Of a stretch of DNA of 64,000 bases, positions 35,545-47,127 are shown piece after piece (positions within the stretch are counted from its first letter, which is position 1; the number at the start of each line of letters is the position of its first letter). Source of the stretch: Lysobacter sp. K5869 (GTDB lineage Bacteria; Pseudomonadota; Gammaproteobacteria; Xanthomonadales; Xanthomonadaceae); assembly GCF_018847975.1 (NCBI RefSeq), contig NZ_CP072597.1:5495001-5559000 (forward strand), written 5' to 3'. Under the pieces are notes generated by a model, which was not told the DNA's origin, made no database searches, and saw nothing but the letters and a program-made list of their open reading frames with translations. The translations under genes were made by a program, and so were the position numbers.

Positions 35545-36233
35545 TGACCGCTAAGCTTCCGAACGTTTTCCGCATGGCCGCCTTGGCCGGCGCCCTGGCC
35601 GCGTTCAGCGCGCCGGCGCTCGCGGTGAAGCCCTTCAGCGCCGACTATTCGGCCAGCTACATGGGCATGCAGGGCGCGGGCCGCATGACCGTCTCCCAGG
35701 CCGACGGCAACCGCTGGAAGTACGAACTGTCGATCACCAGCCCGCTGGCCGAGGTCCGCCAGTCCACCACCTTCGACGAAGCCGGCGGCAAGCTGCGCCC
35801 GCTCAGCGGCAACGACTCGAGCAAGGTGCTGACCAAGAAGAAGAGCGTCACCGCCAGCTACGACTGGAGCCGCGGCGTGGCCACCTGGAGCGGCGACGTC
35901 AAGGGCGACCGCGCCGGCCCGATCAAGCTGCAGAACGGCGACCTCGACGCGCTGCTGGTCAATCTGGCGATCGTGCGCGACGCCACCGCCGGCAAGCCGA
36001 TGAGCTACCGCATGGTAGACGGCGGCCGGGTCAAGGAACTGAGCTACAGCGTGGTCGGCAAGGAAACGATCAGCGTGGGCGGCAAGTCGCAGCAGGCGAC
36101 CAAGGTGTCGAGCAAGAACGGCGACAAGGAAACCATCGCCTGGGTCGTCGCCGACGTGCCGGTGCCGGTGCGCATCCTGCAGCGCGACAACGGCAGCGAC
36201 GCGATCGACCTGCGGGTGCAGGCGGTGCGCTGA
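35541..36233 (+). CDS. DUF3108 exported protein, copy 2
   Basis: A 230-residue paralogue of the previous protein, signal peptide to ALA, mature VKPFSADYSASYMG. It repeats the blocks ASYDWSRGVATWSGDVKGD, LLVNLAIVRDA and PVRILQRDNGSDAIDLRV. An AAAGGAG ribosome site lies ten bases before the first of two adjacent ATG codons. The tandem pair after purN is common in this bacterial family; function is unknown. Confidence 0.85.
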   Translation: MMTAKLPNVFRMAALAGALAAFSAPALAVKPFSADYSASYMGMQGAGRMTVSQADGNRWKYELSITSPLAEVRQSTTFDEAGGKLRPLSGNDSSKVLTKKKSVTASYDWSRGVATWSGDVKGDRAGPIKLQNGDLDALLVNLAIVRDATAGKPMSYRMVDGGRVKELSYSVVGKETISVGGKSQQATKVSSKNGDKETIAWVVADVPVPVRILQRDNGSDAIDLRVQAVR

Positions 36234-36292
36234 GCCTTTCGCCGCGATACGCAGCGCCCTCGCCCCAACCCTTTCCCGCAAGCCGGGAAGGG

Positions 36293-36327
36293 AACGAAAA
36301 GCCCCGCGAATGCGGGGCTTTTCGTTT
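36293..36327 (+). terminator. Strong rho-independent terminator after the DUF3108 pair
   Basis: A 15-pair perfect stem, AACGAAAAGCCCCGC against GCGGGGCTTTTCGTT, with a GAAT loop and a T run inside and after the right arm. It can work on both strands. Confidence 0.9.
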
Positions 36328-36365
36328 CCGCTCGCCGCTGACGCATCCCGCGCTGCGCTCTTGCT

Positions 36366-36500
36366 CCCTCTCCCGCTTGCGGGAAGGGCTGGGGGGTGAG
36401 GGAAATGAGTGCCGCAGGCGCGAATGCTTTATGGCTCGAACGGCAAGGTCCGCAAGCAAAAGCGCCCTCACCCTGCCCCTCTCCCGCAAGCGGGAGAGGG
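36366..36500. repeat. Inverted repeat with CCCTCTCCCGC arms
   Basis: CCCTCTCCCGCTTGCGGGAAGGG and GGGGGGTGAGGG (36366-36403) are mirrored by CCCTCACCCTGCC and CTCTCCCGCAAGCGGGAGAG (36465-36500). Each arm is itself a hairpin. It fills the 333-bp gap between the convergent DUF3108 genes and murA, between two terminators. Confidence 0.85.
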
Positions 36501-36502
36501 AA

Positions 36503-36536
36503 AACGAAAAGCCCCGCGGATGCGGGGCTCTTCTCG
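36503..36536 (-). terminator. Rho-independent terminator after murA
   Basis: Read on the reverse strand: AGCCCCGC, a four-base loop, GCGGGGCT, then TTTTCGTTTT, 31 bases after the murA stop. Confidence 0.8.
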
Positions 36537-36566
36537 ATCGTCCTGCAACGTCGCGTCGTCAGGCGC

Positions 36567-37940
<1,374 letters not shown>

Positions 37941-38018
37941 CTAAGCGGATCGCGGGGCGCCCATGGTAGAAGCAGGCGCGCCCGGATGGGTGAGGCGACG
38001 GTGAAGTCGCCCGCCGGA

Positions 38019-38255
38019 TCAAGCCTTGGCGGCTTCTTCCGGGGTCAGGGTCTTCAGCGCCAGGGCGTGGATTTCGCCGCCCATGCGCTCGCCCAGGGTC
38101 GCGTAGACCAGGCGGTGGCGGGCCAGCGGCAGCTTGCCGCGGAAGGCCTCGGCGACCACGGTGGCCTCGAAGTGCACGCCGTCGTCGCCGCGCACCTGCG
38201 CTTGCGCGCCGGGCAGGCCTTGTTCGATCAGGGAGCGGATGATGTCGGCGTTCAC
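38019..38255 (-). CDS. BolA/IbaG-family protein
   Basis: A 78-residue BolA-fold protein, a class that works with monothiol glutaredoxins in iron-sulfur handling and, for BolA itself, in transcription. HFEATVVAEAFRGKLPLARHRLVYATLGERMGGEIHALALKTLTPEE is the whole signature, including the conserved histidine before the C-terminal helix. The GTG at 38255 has AGAGG eight bases upstream. The position before murA suggests the IbaG subgroup. Confidence 0.88.
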   Translation of the reverse strand: MNADIIRSLIEQGLPGAQAQVRGDDGVHFEATVVAEAFRGKLPLARHRLVYATLGERMGGEIHALALKTLTPEEAAKA

Positions 38256-38443
38256 GGCGGAAACCTCTGGGCTGGAGCGGCCGGCGCCCGGCCGGCTGGC
38301 GATGGGAAGGGGATGTCGGCGGCGTCCTGCCCGCTCCGGCGCTGGACCGGGCCGGGCACGGCGTCGGGCCGTGCGGGCTGAATAGGAAAGGCCCGGCAAC
38401 GGCGGATGTGCCGGCAGGGACGGCGCGGGGCGGACGAACCGCT

Positions 38444-38466
38444 TAGAATTGGCGGCTAGCCTAGCC
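38444..38466 (+). promoter_or_regulatory. Promoter-like region and palindrome upstream of kdsD
   Basis: TAGAAT (38444-38449) resembles a -10 element. The perfect palindrome GGCTAG-C-CTAGCC follows at 38454-38466. It sits in the 326-bp gap between divergent bolA and kdsD, and may control the kdsD-lpt operon. No regulator can be named. Confidence 0.35.
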
Positions 38467-38581
38467 GAAAGCCCCGGCTGCCGGAATGCCGGCCGCCGCA
38501 ACGAGCGTTTCCACGGCCGCCCGCAAAGGCCGCCCACGGCCGCGCCGGCTTCCAATCCGCCCCCAGGATCGCCCTCGCCTC

Positions 38582-39604
38582 ATGACCCAGTCCGTCCCCG
38601 CCCGCGCCCCGAACGCCACGATCCCCGCCGGGTCCGAGGCCGGCCTGGCCGAGAGCGGACGGCGGGTGTTCGCGATCGAGGGGCAGGCGCTGGCCGCGGT
38701 CGGCGAGCGCATCGACGGCGATTTCACCCGCGCCTGCCAGCGCATCCTCGCCGCCAGCGGGCGCGTGGTCTGCACCGGCATGGGCAAGTCCGGCCACATC
38801 GCGCGCAAGATCGCCGCGACCCTGGCTTCGACCGGCACCCCGGCCTTCTACGTCCATCCGGGCGAAGCCGGCCACGGCGACCTGGGCATGATCACCGACG
38901 CCGACGTGGTCCTGGCCCTGTCCTACTCCGGCGAAAGCGACGAAGTGCTGATGCTGCTGCCGGTGCTCAAGCGCCAAGGCAACGCGGTGATCGCGATGAC
39001 CGGGCGGCCGCAATCGACCCTGGCGCGCGAATCCGACATCCATCTCGACGTCAGCGTGCCGGCCGAAGCCTGCCCGCTGGATCTGGCGCCGACCTCCAGC
39101 ACCACCGCCTCGCTGGCGATGGGCGATGCATTGGCGGTGGCCTTGCTGGAAGCGCGCGGCTTCACCGCCGACGACTTCGCCCGTTCGCACCCGGCCGGCG
39201 CGCTCGGTCGCCGCCTGCTGCTGCACATCACCGACATCATGCACGCCGGCGACGAGGTGCCGCGCATCGGCGCCGACGCCAGCGTCAGCGAAGCGCTGGT
39301 GGAGATGAGCCGCAAGCGCCTGGGCATGACCGCGGTGGTCGACGGCGACGACCGCCTGATCGGCCTGTACACCGACGGCGACTTGCGCCGCACCCTCGAC
39401 GATCCGGGCGTGGACCTGCGTTCGACCCGGATCGAGGAAGTCATGACCCGTTCGCCCAAGACCATCGGCGCCGACGCGCTCGCGGTCGAAGCCGCGCAGC
39501 TCATGGAAACCCACAAGATCAGCGGCGTGCTGGTCGTGGATACTGAACGCCGCGTGGTCGGAGCGCTCAATATTCACGACTTGTTGCGAGCGCGGGTGGT
39601 TTAA
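38582..39604 (+). CDS. kdsD: D-arabinose 5-phosphate isomerase (KdsD/KpsF/GutQ family)
   Basis: Converts ribulose 5-phosphate to arabinose 5-phosphate, first step towards Kdo for lipopolysaccharide. 340 residues (E. coli 328): an SIS domain with VVCTGMGKSGHIARKIAATLASTGTPAFYVHPGEAGHGDLGM, then two CBS domains (ITDIMHAGDEVP and VMTRSPKTIGADAL). The open frame extends 32 codons upstream, but the ATG at 38582 gives the usual N-terminus. Confidence 0.94.
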   Translation: MTQSVPARAPNATIPAGSEAGLAESGRRVFAIEGQALAAVGERIDGDFTRACQRILAASGRVVCTGMGKSGHIARKIAATLASTGTPAFYVHPGEAGHGDLGMITDADVVLALSYSGESDEVLMLLPVLKRQGNAVIAMTGRPQSTLARESDIHLDVSVPAEACPLDLAPTSSTTASLAMGDALAVALLEARGFTADDFARSHPAGALGRRLLLHITDIMHAGDEVPRIGADASVSEALVEMSRKRLGMTAVVDGDDRLIGLYTDGDLRRTLDDPGVDLRSTRIEEVMTRSPKTIGADALAVEAAQLMETHKISGVLVVDTERRVVGALNIHDLLRARVV

Positions 39605-39613
39605 GAGCGAAGC

Positions 39614-39762
39614 GGGGAATGAAGGGAACTGGGAACAAGGGGAATGGCGAGCGCGATGCGCGCGGCCGTTCCGCAGCCTCCGCAGGTTCGCGCTTCGCTT
39701 CGTCCCATCCTCCCGCTACGCACCGACCATTCCCCTAATTCCCTTCATTCCCTTCATTCCCC
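39614..39762. repeat. Long inverted repeat with GGGAAT arms between kdsD and kdsC
   Basis: A purine-rich arm (39614-39647, built of GGGAATGAA, GGGAACTG, GGGAACAAG, GGGAATGG) is mirrored by a pyrimidine-rich arm (39727-39762) around an 80-base centre. It belongs to the same class as the elements at 17045 and 44930. It ends eight bases before the kdsC start, so the expected ribosome site is replaced by pyrimidines. Confidence 0.85.
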
Positions 39763-39769
39763 TTCTCCC

Positions 39770-40318
39770 GTGCCCTACAGCCACCTAAACGACTACCCCG
39801 CCGACATCCGCGAGCGCGCCGCGCGCATCCGGCTGGCCTGCTTCGATGTCGACGGCACGCTCACCGACGGGCGGCTGACGTACGACGAGAGCGGACGCGA
39901 GTTCAAGAGCTTCCACGTCCAGGACGGCCAGGGCTTGGCGCTGTTGCGCAAGCACGGCATCGCGGTGCATTTCGTCACCGCGCGCGGCGGCGCGATCGCC
40001 GCGCATCGCGCCGCCGAGCTCGGCGCGAGTTCGCACGGCGACGTCAAAGACAAGCTGGTGTGCGTGAAGCAGATCGCCGAAAGCCTGTCGCTGACGCTCG
40101 AGCAAGTCGCCTTCATGGGCGACGACCTCGCCGACCTGCGCATCCTTCCGCACGTCGGTCTCGCGGTCGCGCCGGCCAACGCGCACCCGTGGGTGCGCGA
40201 GCGCGTGCACTGGCGCACCCACGCGCGCGGCGGCGAAGGCGCGGCGCGCGAGCTGTGCGATCTGCTGCTGGGCGCGCAAGGCCACGCCGACGCGGTCCTG
40301 GCCGGAGCCTTGGGATGA
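39770..40318 (+). CDS. kdsC: 3-deoxy-D-manno-octulosonate 8-phosphate phosphatase
   Basis: HAD phosphatase releasing Kdo from Kdo-8-phosphate. From the GTG at 39770 it is 182 residues (E. coli 188). Motif I FDVDGTLTDGRL, motif II HFVTARGG and motif IV GDDLADLRILPHVGLAVAPANAHP are clear. The upstream frame reaches an ATG at 39644 inside the repeat, but those residues look non-native. Its stop overlaps lptC as ATGA. Confidence 0.92.
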   Translation: MPYSHLNDYPADIRERAARIRLACFDVDGTLTDGRLTYDESGREFKSFHVQDGQGLALLRKHGIAVHFVTARGGAIAAHRAAELGASSHGDVKDKLVCVKQIAESLSLTLEQVAFMGDDLADLRILPHVGLAVAPANAHPWVRERVHWRTHARGGEGAARELCDLLLGAQGHADAVLAGALG

Positions 40319-40881
40319 ACTGGCGCTTCCTCTCCACGGTGATTTTGCTCGCCGCCGCCGCGCTCACCGGCTGGGCATGGTGGTCGCAGCGCGACAAGCC
40401 GACGACGACCGCGTCGGAGTCGCGCCCGGATTACGTGCTGACCGATTTCAACGTGGTCGTGCTCGACAAGGACGGCCGCGAATCCTTCACCCTCAAGGCG
40501 CCGAAGCTGACCCGCAACCCGGCCGACAAGACCATGGACGTGGCCACGCCGCTGTTCCAGATCCCGGCCAAGCCGGGCAGCAACGGCGGCCCGTGGGAAG
40601 TGCGCTCGCAGCGCGGCTGGGTCAACGCCGAAGGCGACGAAGTGCGCCTGCGCGGACAGGTCAAGGCCGACAGCACCAACGCCGACGGCAAGCCGATCAA
40701 CATCGCCACCGAGGAACTGAACGTGTTCCCGGACACCAACAAGGCCACCTCGGCGGTCGCGGTCAACATGGTCCAGCCCGGCACTATACTGAGCGGTCTG
40801 GGTCTGGACGCCGATCTCGAGACCAAGAACCTCACCCTCAAATCCAACGTCAAGGCGCGCTATGAAGCGAAAGCCCGCTAA
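40315..40881 (+). CDS. lptC: Lipopolysaccharide export protein LptC
   Basis: Bitopic inner-membrane protein passing lipopolysaccharide from LptB2FG to LptA. 188 residues (E. coli 191): an N-terminal membrane anchor (STVILLAAAALTGWAWW) and a periplasmic beta-jellyroll with YVLTDFNVVVLDKDGRESFTL. The start overlaps the kdsC stop and the 3' end overlaps lptA by 20 bases. Confidence 0.93.
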   Translation: MNWRFLSTVILLAAAALTGWAWWSQRDKPTTTASESRPDYVLTDFNVVVLDKDGRESFTLKAPKLTRNPADKTMDVATPLFQIPAKPGSNGGPWEVRSQRGWVNAEGDEVRLRGQVKADSTNADGKPINIATEELNVFPDTNKATSAVAVNMVQPGTILSGLGLDADLETKNLTLKSNVKARYEAKAR

Positions 40882-41439
40882 TCTGCCGGCCCTGTGCCTG
40901 CTCGCCGCGCTGCTGGCGCCGGCCATGGCCGCGCACGCGCGCTCGTCCGACCGCAATCAGCCGATGAACGTCGACGCCGATTCCAGCAGCTGCTCGACCG
41001 CCGACGACGGCCCGTGCATCCTCACCGGCAACGTCAAGGCCGTGCAGGGCACGCTGCTCATCAACGCCGCCAAGGCCGACATCCGCCGCGCCGGCGGGGA
41101 GCTCAGCACCGTCCAGCTGACCGGCAATCAGGCCACGATCAAGCAAGAGCTCGACGACGGCTCGCCGTTCAACGGCCGCGCCAACAAGATCGACTACGAC
41201 GTGAACAAGGACACCGTCGTGCTCACCGGCAACGCCTTCGTCGACAAGGCCGGCGACACGATCAAGAGCGAGCGCATCGTCTACAACATGAAGTCGGGCC
41301 AGATCGAAAGCGGCGGCACCGGCGGCCGCGTGTCGATGCAGCTGCAGCCCAAGAACAAGGACGCGTCCGCCGCGCCCGCGCCGAAGCCGGCCGCGCCCAA
41401 GCCCGCGCCGGCCAAGCCCGCCAAGAAGGGAGGCGGCTG

Positions 41440-41440
<1 letters not shown>
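40862..41440 (+). CDS. lptA: Lipopolysaccharide transport periplasmic protein LptA
   Basis: Periplasmic bridge protein for lipopolysaccharide transport. 192 residues with a signal peptide ([19 protein letters not shown]), an OstA/LptA beta-jellyroll ([47 protein letters not shown]) and a Pro/Ala/Lys-rich C-terminal tail of about 30 residues that is not part of the fold. The family is recognisable without ambiguity by context. Confidence 0.93.
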
Positions 41441-42159
<719 letters not shown>

Positions 42160-42278
42160 CCTCGAGCCGGCTGTACGTCTCGAGCGGCTCCGGGCGTGAG
42201 GCGACGCCCGCGATGCGCGACTCCGGCCCCCCGCCCTTCGGCGGGCGGCCGCCCAACCGGTCGCGTCCCTCCTCGATC

Positions 42279-43736
42279 ATGAAGCCCCGCCTCCAAGCCT
42301 CTCTCGGACAACAGCTGGTGATGACGCCGCAATTGCGGCAGGCGATCCGCCTGCTGCAACTCTCGGCGGTCGAGCTGGAAGCCGAACTGGCGAGCGCGGT
42401 GGAAAGCAATCCGCTGCTGGACTGGACCGAGCCGGCGCCGCCCGAGCCGGGCGACTCCGGCGAGCCCATCCACGCCTCCACCGTCACCTCGTCCTCCTCG
42501 TCCGAGGACGGCAACGGCGAGAGCGCGCATCCGTCCGACGCCACGCCCGAGCCGGAGTGGACGATGGACGACGGCGAGACCTGGTACGAGCGGGTCGGCC
42601 CGTCCGACCACGACGACGATTCGCCCGCGGCCGAACAGGTCGCCGACGCCGAGACCCTGCTCGACCACCTGCTGTGGCAGTTGCACCTGAGCCCGCTGTC
42701 GCCGCGCGACCGCAGCATCGGCGTGGCCATCATCGAAGCCATCGACGACGACGGCTACCTGCGCGAACCGCTGCAGGCCATCGCCGATTCGCTGGCGCCG
42801 GAGCTCAGCGTCGGCGAAGACGAAGTCATGACCGTGCTGCATCAGGTGCAGCGCTTCGACCCGGTCGGCACCGGCGCGCGTTCGCTCAGCGAATGCCTGA
42901 GCCTGCAGCTGGGCACGCTGTCCAACGACACCCCGGGCAAGCAGCTCGCGCTGCAGATCGTCGCCGGCCCGCTCGAACGCCTGCCGCGCGTCGGCGTGCC
43001 CGGGCTGGCCGCCGAACTCAAGCTCGATCCGGCCGAGGTCGACGTCGCGGTGCAGTTGCTGCGCTCGCTCGACCCGCGCCCCGGCGCGCAGATGGGCGCG
43101 ATCTCCACCGATACCTACGTCACCCCGGATGTGGTGATCTGGCGCCAGCAAGGGCTGTGGCGGGTCGCGCTGTCGGAGGCGATGCGCCCGCGCATCAGCA
43201 TCCACCGCGGCTACGAAGGCATGATCCGCCACGCCAGCGCCTCCGACGCGAGCTATCTGCGCGGGCATCTGCAAGAAGCGCGCTGGCTGCTCAAGAGCCT
43301 GGAAGCGCGCGGCGACACCTTGCTGAAAGTGGCGCGTTGCCTGCTCAAGCAACAGGCCGCGTTCCTGGAATTCGGCGACAGCGCGCTGCGCCCGCTGACC
43401 CTGCGCGAGGTCGCCAACGAAGTCGGCCTGCACGAATCCACCGTCTCGCGCGCGATCGCGCGCAAGTACGCGCGCACCCCGCGCGGCACCGTGCCGCTGC
43501 GGGCGTTCTTCGCCTCCGGCATCGAGACCGGCGCCGGCGGCGAGGCCTCCAGCACCGCGATCCAGGCCATGATCCGGCGCCTGATCGAGGCCGAGAACCC
43601 GCGCAAGCCGCTGTCCGACGCGCGCCTGGCCGAGACCCTCAAGGCCACCGGCGTGCCGGTGGCGCGGCGCACCGTCGCCAAGTACCGCGAGGCGATGAGC
43701 ATCCCGTCCTCGCAGGACCGCGTGCGCATGGCCTGA
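42279..43736 (+). CDS. rpoN: RNA polymerase sigma-54 factor
   Basis: Alternative sigma factor recognising -24/-12 promoters with enhancer-binding activators. 485 residues (E. coli 477): glutamine-rich region I (SLGQQLVMTPQLRQAIRLLQLS), a Ser/Asp/Glu-rich acidic region II (about 55-120), the core-binding and helix-turn-helix regions (LREVANEVGLHESTVSRAIARKY), and the RpoN box ARRTVAKYRE near the C-terminus. The frame extends 79 codons upstream, but the ATG at 42279 begins with the conserved MKPRLQASLGQQL. Confidence 0.96.
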   Translation: MKPRLQASLGQQLVMTPQLRQAIRLLQLSAVELEAELASAVESNPLLDWTEPAPPEPGDSGEPIHASTVTSSSSSEDGNGESAHPSDATPEPEWTMDDGETWYERVGPSDHDDDSPAAEQVADAETLLDHLLWQLHLSPLSPRDRSIGVAIIEAIDDDGYLREPLQAIADSLAPELSVGEDEVMTVLHQVQRFDPVGTGARSLSECLSLQLGTLSNDTPGKQLALQIVAGPLERLPRVGVPGLAAELKLDPAEVDVAVQLLRSLDPRPGAQMGAISTDTYVTPDVVIWRQQGLWRVALSEAMRPRISIHRGYEGMIRHASASDASYLRGHLQEARWLLKSLEARGDTLLKVARCLLKQQAAFLEFGDSALRPLTLREVANEVGLHESTVSRAIARKYARTPRGTVPLRAFFASGIETGAGGEASSTAIQAMIRRLIEAENPRKPLSDARLAETLKATGVPVARRTVAKYREAMSIPSSQDRVRMA

Positions 43737-44064
43737 GCGCCCCCCCGGCGGCGCTGTCTGAACCGAGCCTCTCAGCCCCGTGCGCGACCGCGCCGCGGCT
43801 TATGCCGATTGCGCCCATCGCCATTGCAAAAACTTTACACAGTCGAAAAACCCTTGGCCGATCAAGGCCTTCGCGCGCGCCTACGACCAAAGCACGAAGC
43901 CGGCCCCTTGCGCCGGCGGCCCAGCGTGCGATGCTGGACTCCCTGGTTACGGCCAGGGCGTCACCCGGTTCCGTTTCGGTCCGGTAAGGCCGGGCGGAAC
44001 CTCTCGAATGGCTCAGAGAGCCATGCAAGTTCTGCATTCATCCGCGACGTGAAGGAGGTCCCCG
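43737..44064. other. rpoN-hpf intergenic region
   Basis: 328 bp without a gene. An AT-rich pocket at about 43824-43850 (TTGCAAAAACTTTACAC) stands out and could hold the hpf promoter, though no good -10 follows. A perfect Shine-Dalgarno AAGGAGG (44052-44058) lies six bases before hpf, unusually strong for this genome and consistent with high expression. Confidence 0.5.
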
Positions 44065-44391
44065 ATGCGTATCGAAACCCACGGCCAGCAGATCGAAGTC
44101 ACCGTAGCCCTGCGCGACTACGTGGAATCCAAGCTGGCCCGACTGCAACGCCACTTCGACCAACCTTTCGACGTCCGCACCCAGCTCAGCCTCGACAAGC
44201 CCGACCATCGAGCCGAAGCCACCCTCAATCTCGCCGGCCGCACCCTGCATTGCGATGCGGCGGCGGTGGACATGTACGCCGCCATCGACCTGCTCGCCGA
44301 CAAGCTCGACCGCCTGCTGATGAAGCACAAGAGCAAGCTGGTCGACCACCACCGCGGCGAGAGCCTGGCCCGCAATGGGGAACTCACCTGA
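44065..44391 (+). CDS. hpf: Ribosome hibernation promoting factor (short HPF, YhbH)
   Basis: Binds the 30S decoding site and promotes 100S dimer formation in stationary phase. 108 residues: MRIETHGQQIEVTVALRDYVESKLARL, then RAEATLNLAGRTLHCDA and MYAAIDLLADKLDRLLMKHKSK. It lacks the C-terminal dimerisation domain of long HPF. Position between rpoN and ptsN is conserved in proteobacteria. Confidence 0.95.
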   Translation: MRIETHGQQIEVTVALRDYVESKLARLQRHFDQPFDVRTQLSLDKPDHRAEATLNLAGRTLHCDAAAVDMYAAIDLLADKLDRLLMKHKSKLVDHHRGESLARNGELT

Positions 44392-44446
44392 GTTCATGGC
44401 GTAAACTCCGCGCCAGCCAAGCAACGCAAGCCACACCCCAGCCGTC

Positions 44447-44911
44447 ATGCCGCTTTACGACCTGTTGAGCGCGGAGCGCGTTGCGATCCTCGGAAACCCC
44501 GGCGATCGCAACGCGGTGCTCGAAACCGCCGCCCGCCTGCTCTCCGGCGGCGACCCGCGCACCGCCGCCGCGCTCGACGCCGGCCTGCGCGAACGCGAAC
44601 GCCTCGCCAGCACCGCCATCGGCCACGGCGTGGCCATTCCCCACGGACGCTCGCCGCTGCTGGAAACCGGCTGCGGGGCGTTCCTGCGTCTGGCCCGGCC
44701 GGTCGATTTCGGCGCCGCCGACGGCGAACCGGTCGATCTGGTCCTGGCCATGGCCGTGCCGGAACACCACGTGCAGCAGCACCTGCAGTTGCTGGCCGAA
44801 CTGGCCGAGCGCTTCGCCGACCCCGACTTCCGCGATTGCCTGCGCAGCGCGACGGATGCGGCGGAGTTGAGTCAGCGGTTGCTGGAGCGCTGTCGCTGTA
44901 ATGCGGCGTGA
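44447..44911 (+). CDS. ptsN: PTS IIA-like nitrogen regulatory protein (EIIA-Ntr)
   Basis: Phosphorylated by the phosphotransferase chain and used for regulation, not sugar transport. 154 residues with the phospho-histidine in [10 protein letters not shown] (His66). TAAACT at 44402-44407 is a plausible -10 element, so it may have its own promoter. Confidence 0.94.
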   Translation: MPLYDLLSAERVAILGNPGDRNAVLETAARLLSGGDPRTAAALDAGLRERERLASTAIGHGVAIPHGRSPLLETGCGAFLRLARPVDFGAADGEPVDLVLAMAVPEHHVQQHLQLLAELAERFADPDFRDCLRSATDAAELSQRLLERCRCNAA

Positions 44912-44929
44912 GGGCAGGAGCGGGAACAG

Positions 44930-45117
44930 AACAGCGGGAACAAGGAGCGGGATTAGGGAACTGGGGAGCGCGGCTTGTCTGAAAGCTGCGGCAAGTCCTG
45001 TTTTCCTGATCCCGCTTGTCGTTTGCGCTTTCCATTCCCAGCACCCGGCGTCCTTGCAGCCGCGCAGAGCCCCAGTTCCCCAACCCCGCTCCTCATTCCC
45101 GCTCCTCAATTCCCGCT
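44930..45117. repeat. Long inverted repeat with GCGGGAACAAGGAGC arms between ptsN and hprK
   Basis: The purine-rich left arm (about 44930-44977) and the pyrimidine-rich right arm (about 45055-45117) pair imperfectly over some 45 bases, with AGCGGG, GGGAACTGGGG and AGCGCGGCT mirrored. The class is the same as at 17045 and 39614. It fills most of the 248-bp ptsN-hprK gap. Confidence 0.8.
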
Positions 45118-45159
45118 GCGACCCGCGCCCGCCCCCAAACCCCGTAAACTCTCATCCCC

Positions 45160-46110
45160 ATGAGCAAAAGCATCCGCGCAGGCGAACTCTTCGAGCAGCA
45201 GCGCGACAAGCTGGCGCTGCGCTGGTTGGCGGGCCAACGCGGCGAGGGGCGTCTGGTCGAGGCGGTCAATACCGTCGCGCGGCGGCCGTCGCTGGCGGGC
45301 TATCTCAACGCGATCTATCCCAACAAAGTGCAGATCCTCGGCACCGAGGAGCTGACCTGGCTCGACGGCCTGGATTCGCGGCTGCGCTGGGAAACCATCG
45401 AGAAGATCATCCAGTTCCGCCCGCTGGCGCTGGTCATCAGCAAGGACCAGCCCTGCCCCGAGGACCTGCGCATCGCCGCGGAGGAAAGCGACACGCCGCT
45501 GTGGGTGTCGCCGCGGCGCGGGCACGAACTGCTCAATCACCTGCAATACCACCTGGCGCGCGCGCTGGCGCCGCAGATCACCCTGCACGGCGTGTTCATG
45601 GAGATCTACTCCATCGGCGTGCTGATCACCGGCGAATCGGGCTCGGGCAAGAGCGAGCTGGCGCTGGAGTTGGTGACGCGCGGGCATCGCTTGGTCGCCG
45701 ACGACGCGCCCGAATTCACCCAGATCGCGCCGGACGTGCTCGACGGCACCTGCCCGGAAATGCTCCAGGACCTGCTCGAAGTGCGCGGCCTGGGCGTGCT
45801 CAACATCCGCCAGATGTTCGGCGACACCGCGGTCAAGAACAACAAGTACCTGCGCTTGATCGTGCATCTGACCAAGCCGATGAGCGAGCCCAAGGCCACC
45901 GGCATCGAGCGCCTGACCGGCGACACCAGCCTGCGCCGCGTGCTCGACCTGGACGTGCCGATGATCACCCTGCCGGTCATGCCCGGCCGCAACCTCGCGG
46001 TGCTCACCGAAGCCGCCACGCGCTTGCACAGCCTGCGCATGAAAGGCCTCGACCCCGCCGCGGCGTTCATCGCCCGGCACAGCAACTTTCTGGAGCGCGG
46101 AGAATCGTGA
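45160..46110 (+). CDS. hprK: HPr(Ser) kinase/phosphorylase
   Basis: Bifunctional enzyme that phosphorylates or dephosphorylates HPr on Ser46. 316 residues: Walker [10 protein letters not shown] (residues 158-166) and the family signature [15 protein letters not shown]. HPr in this window keeps Ser46. TAAACT ten bases before the ATG suggests a very short leader. The stop overlaps rapZ as GTGA. Confidence 0.95.
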   Translation: MSKSIRAGELFEQQRDKLALRWLAGQRGEGRLVEAVNTVARRPSLAGYLNAIYPNKVQILGTEELTWLDGLDSRLRWETIEKIIQFRPLALVISKDQPCPEDLRIAAEESDTPLWVSPRRGHELLNHLQYHLARALAPQITLHGVFMEIYSIGVLITGESGSGKSELALELVTRGHRLVADDAPEFTQIAPDVLDGTCPEMLQDLLEVRGLGVLNIRQMFGDTAVKNNKYLRLIVHLTKPMSEPKATGIERLTGDTSLRRVLDLDVPMITLPVMPGRNLAVLTEAATRLHSLRMKGLDPAAAFIARHSNFLERGES

Positions 46111-47033
46111 GCGGCGTGGAGTCCCATCAGGCCGGCGCGACGCCCGGCAACGCGGCCGAAACCACCGGCTTCACTCTGGTGATCGTCAGCGGCATGTCCG
46201 GTTCGGGCAAGTCGGTGGCGCTGAACACCTTCGAGGACCTGGGGTTCTACTGCGTCGACAACCTGCCGGCCGAGTTGCTGCCGCAGTTCGTGCAGAACGT
46301 GATCAAGGCCGAAGACGGCATGCCGACCAAGCTCGCGGTCGGCATCGACGTGCGCAACCGCCACAGCGATCTGGCCAACATCCCCGAGTGGCTGTCGGCG
46401 GTCGGCGCGCTCGGCGCCGATCCGCGGCTGGTGTTCTTCGAGTCCAGCGACTCGGTGCTGCTCAAGCGCTACGCCGACACCCGCCGGCGCCATCCGCTGA
46501 GCCAGTTCGGCCTCGCCCTGGCCGACGCGATCTCGCTGGAACGGCAGGTGCTCAAGCCGCTGCGGCAAATCGCCGACGCCATCGTCGACACCAGCGAATT
46601 CAACATCCATCAGCTGCGCCGCCACGTCATCACCGAGTTCGGCCTGGGCGTGGAAGCGGGCATGTCGCTGCTGTTCGAATCCTTCGCCTACCGCCGCGGC
46701 GTGCCGGCCGACGCCGACTTCGTGTTCGACGCGCGCGCCCTGCCCAACCCGCACTGGAACCCGGCGCTGCGCCCGCTCTCCGGCCGCGACGCCGGCGTGC
46801 GCGATTACCTGGAAACCCAGGCCGACGTGCAGCTCTACGTCGAACAGGTCGGCCAGTTCCTCGATACATGGCTGCCGCGCCTGCAAGGCGACAGCACCCG
46901 CAGCTACGCCACCATCGCCTTCGGCTGCACCGGCGGACGCCATCGCTCGGTCTATCTGGCCGAACGCATGGCCGAACACGCGCGCCTGCGCGGCTGGAAC
47001 GAAGTCGCGGTGCATCATCGCGAACTCGACTGA
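46107..47033 (+). CDS. rapZ: RNase adapter protein RapZ
   Basis: Nucleotide-binding adapter that in enterobacteria targets a small RNA controlling glucosamine-6-phosphate synthase to RNase E. 308 residues (E. coli 284): Walker A GMSGSGKS near residue 29, an N-terminal extension of about 20 residues, and the C-terminal [19 protein letters not shown]. The GTG start overlaps the hprK stop. The partner small RNAs cannot be recognised here. Confidence 0.94.
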   Translation: MSGVESHQAGATPGNAAETTGFTLVIVSGMSGSGKSVALNTFEDLGFYCVDNLPAELLPQFVQNVIKAEDGMPTKLAVGIDVRNRHSDLANIPEWLSAVGALGADPRLVFFESSDSVLLKRYADTRRRHPLSQFGLALADAISLERQVLKPLRQIADAIVDTSEFNIHQLRRHVITEFGLGVEAGMSLLFESFAYRRGVPADADFVFDARALPNPHWNPALRPLSGRDAGVRDYLETQADVQLYVEQVGQFLDTWLPRLQGDSTRSYATIAFGCTGGRHRSVYLAERMAEHARLRGWNEVAVHHRELD

Positions 47034-47098
47034 CCGCGCGGTTTCCGCGAACGCCGCGCCACCGCACGCTTCACCTCGTCGCACTTGCGCCCGCTCCC

Positions 47099-47127
47099 TG
47101 TAGGAGCGACGCAAGTCGCGACCGCGC
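47099..47127 (+). repeat. Single REP-like arm
   Basis: TGTAGGAGCGACGCAAGTCG and onward, one unpaired arm of the family at 4932. The rest of the 341-bp gap 47034-47374 holds no gene that I can support. Confidence 0.8.
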
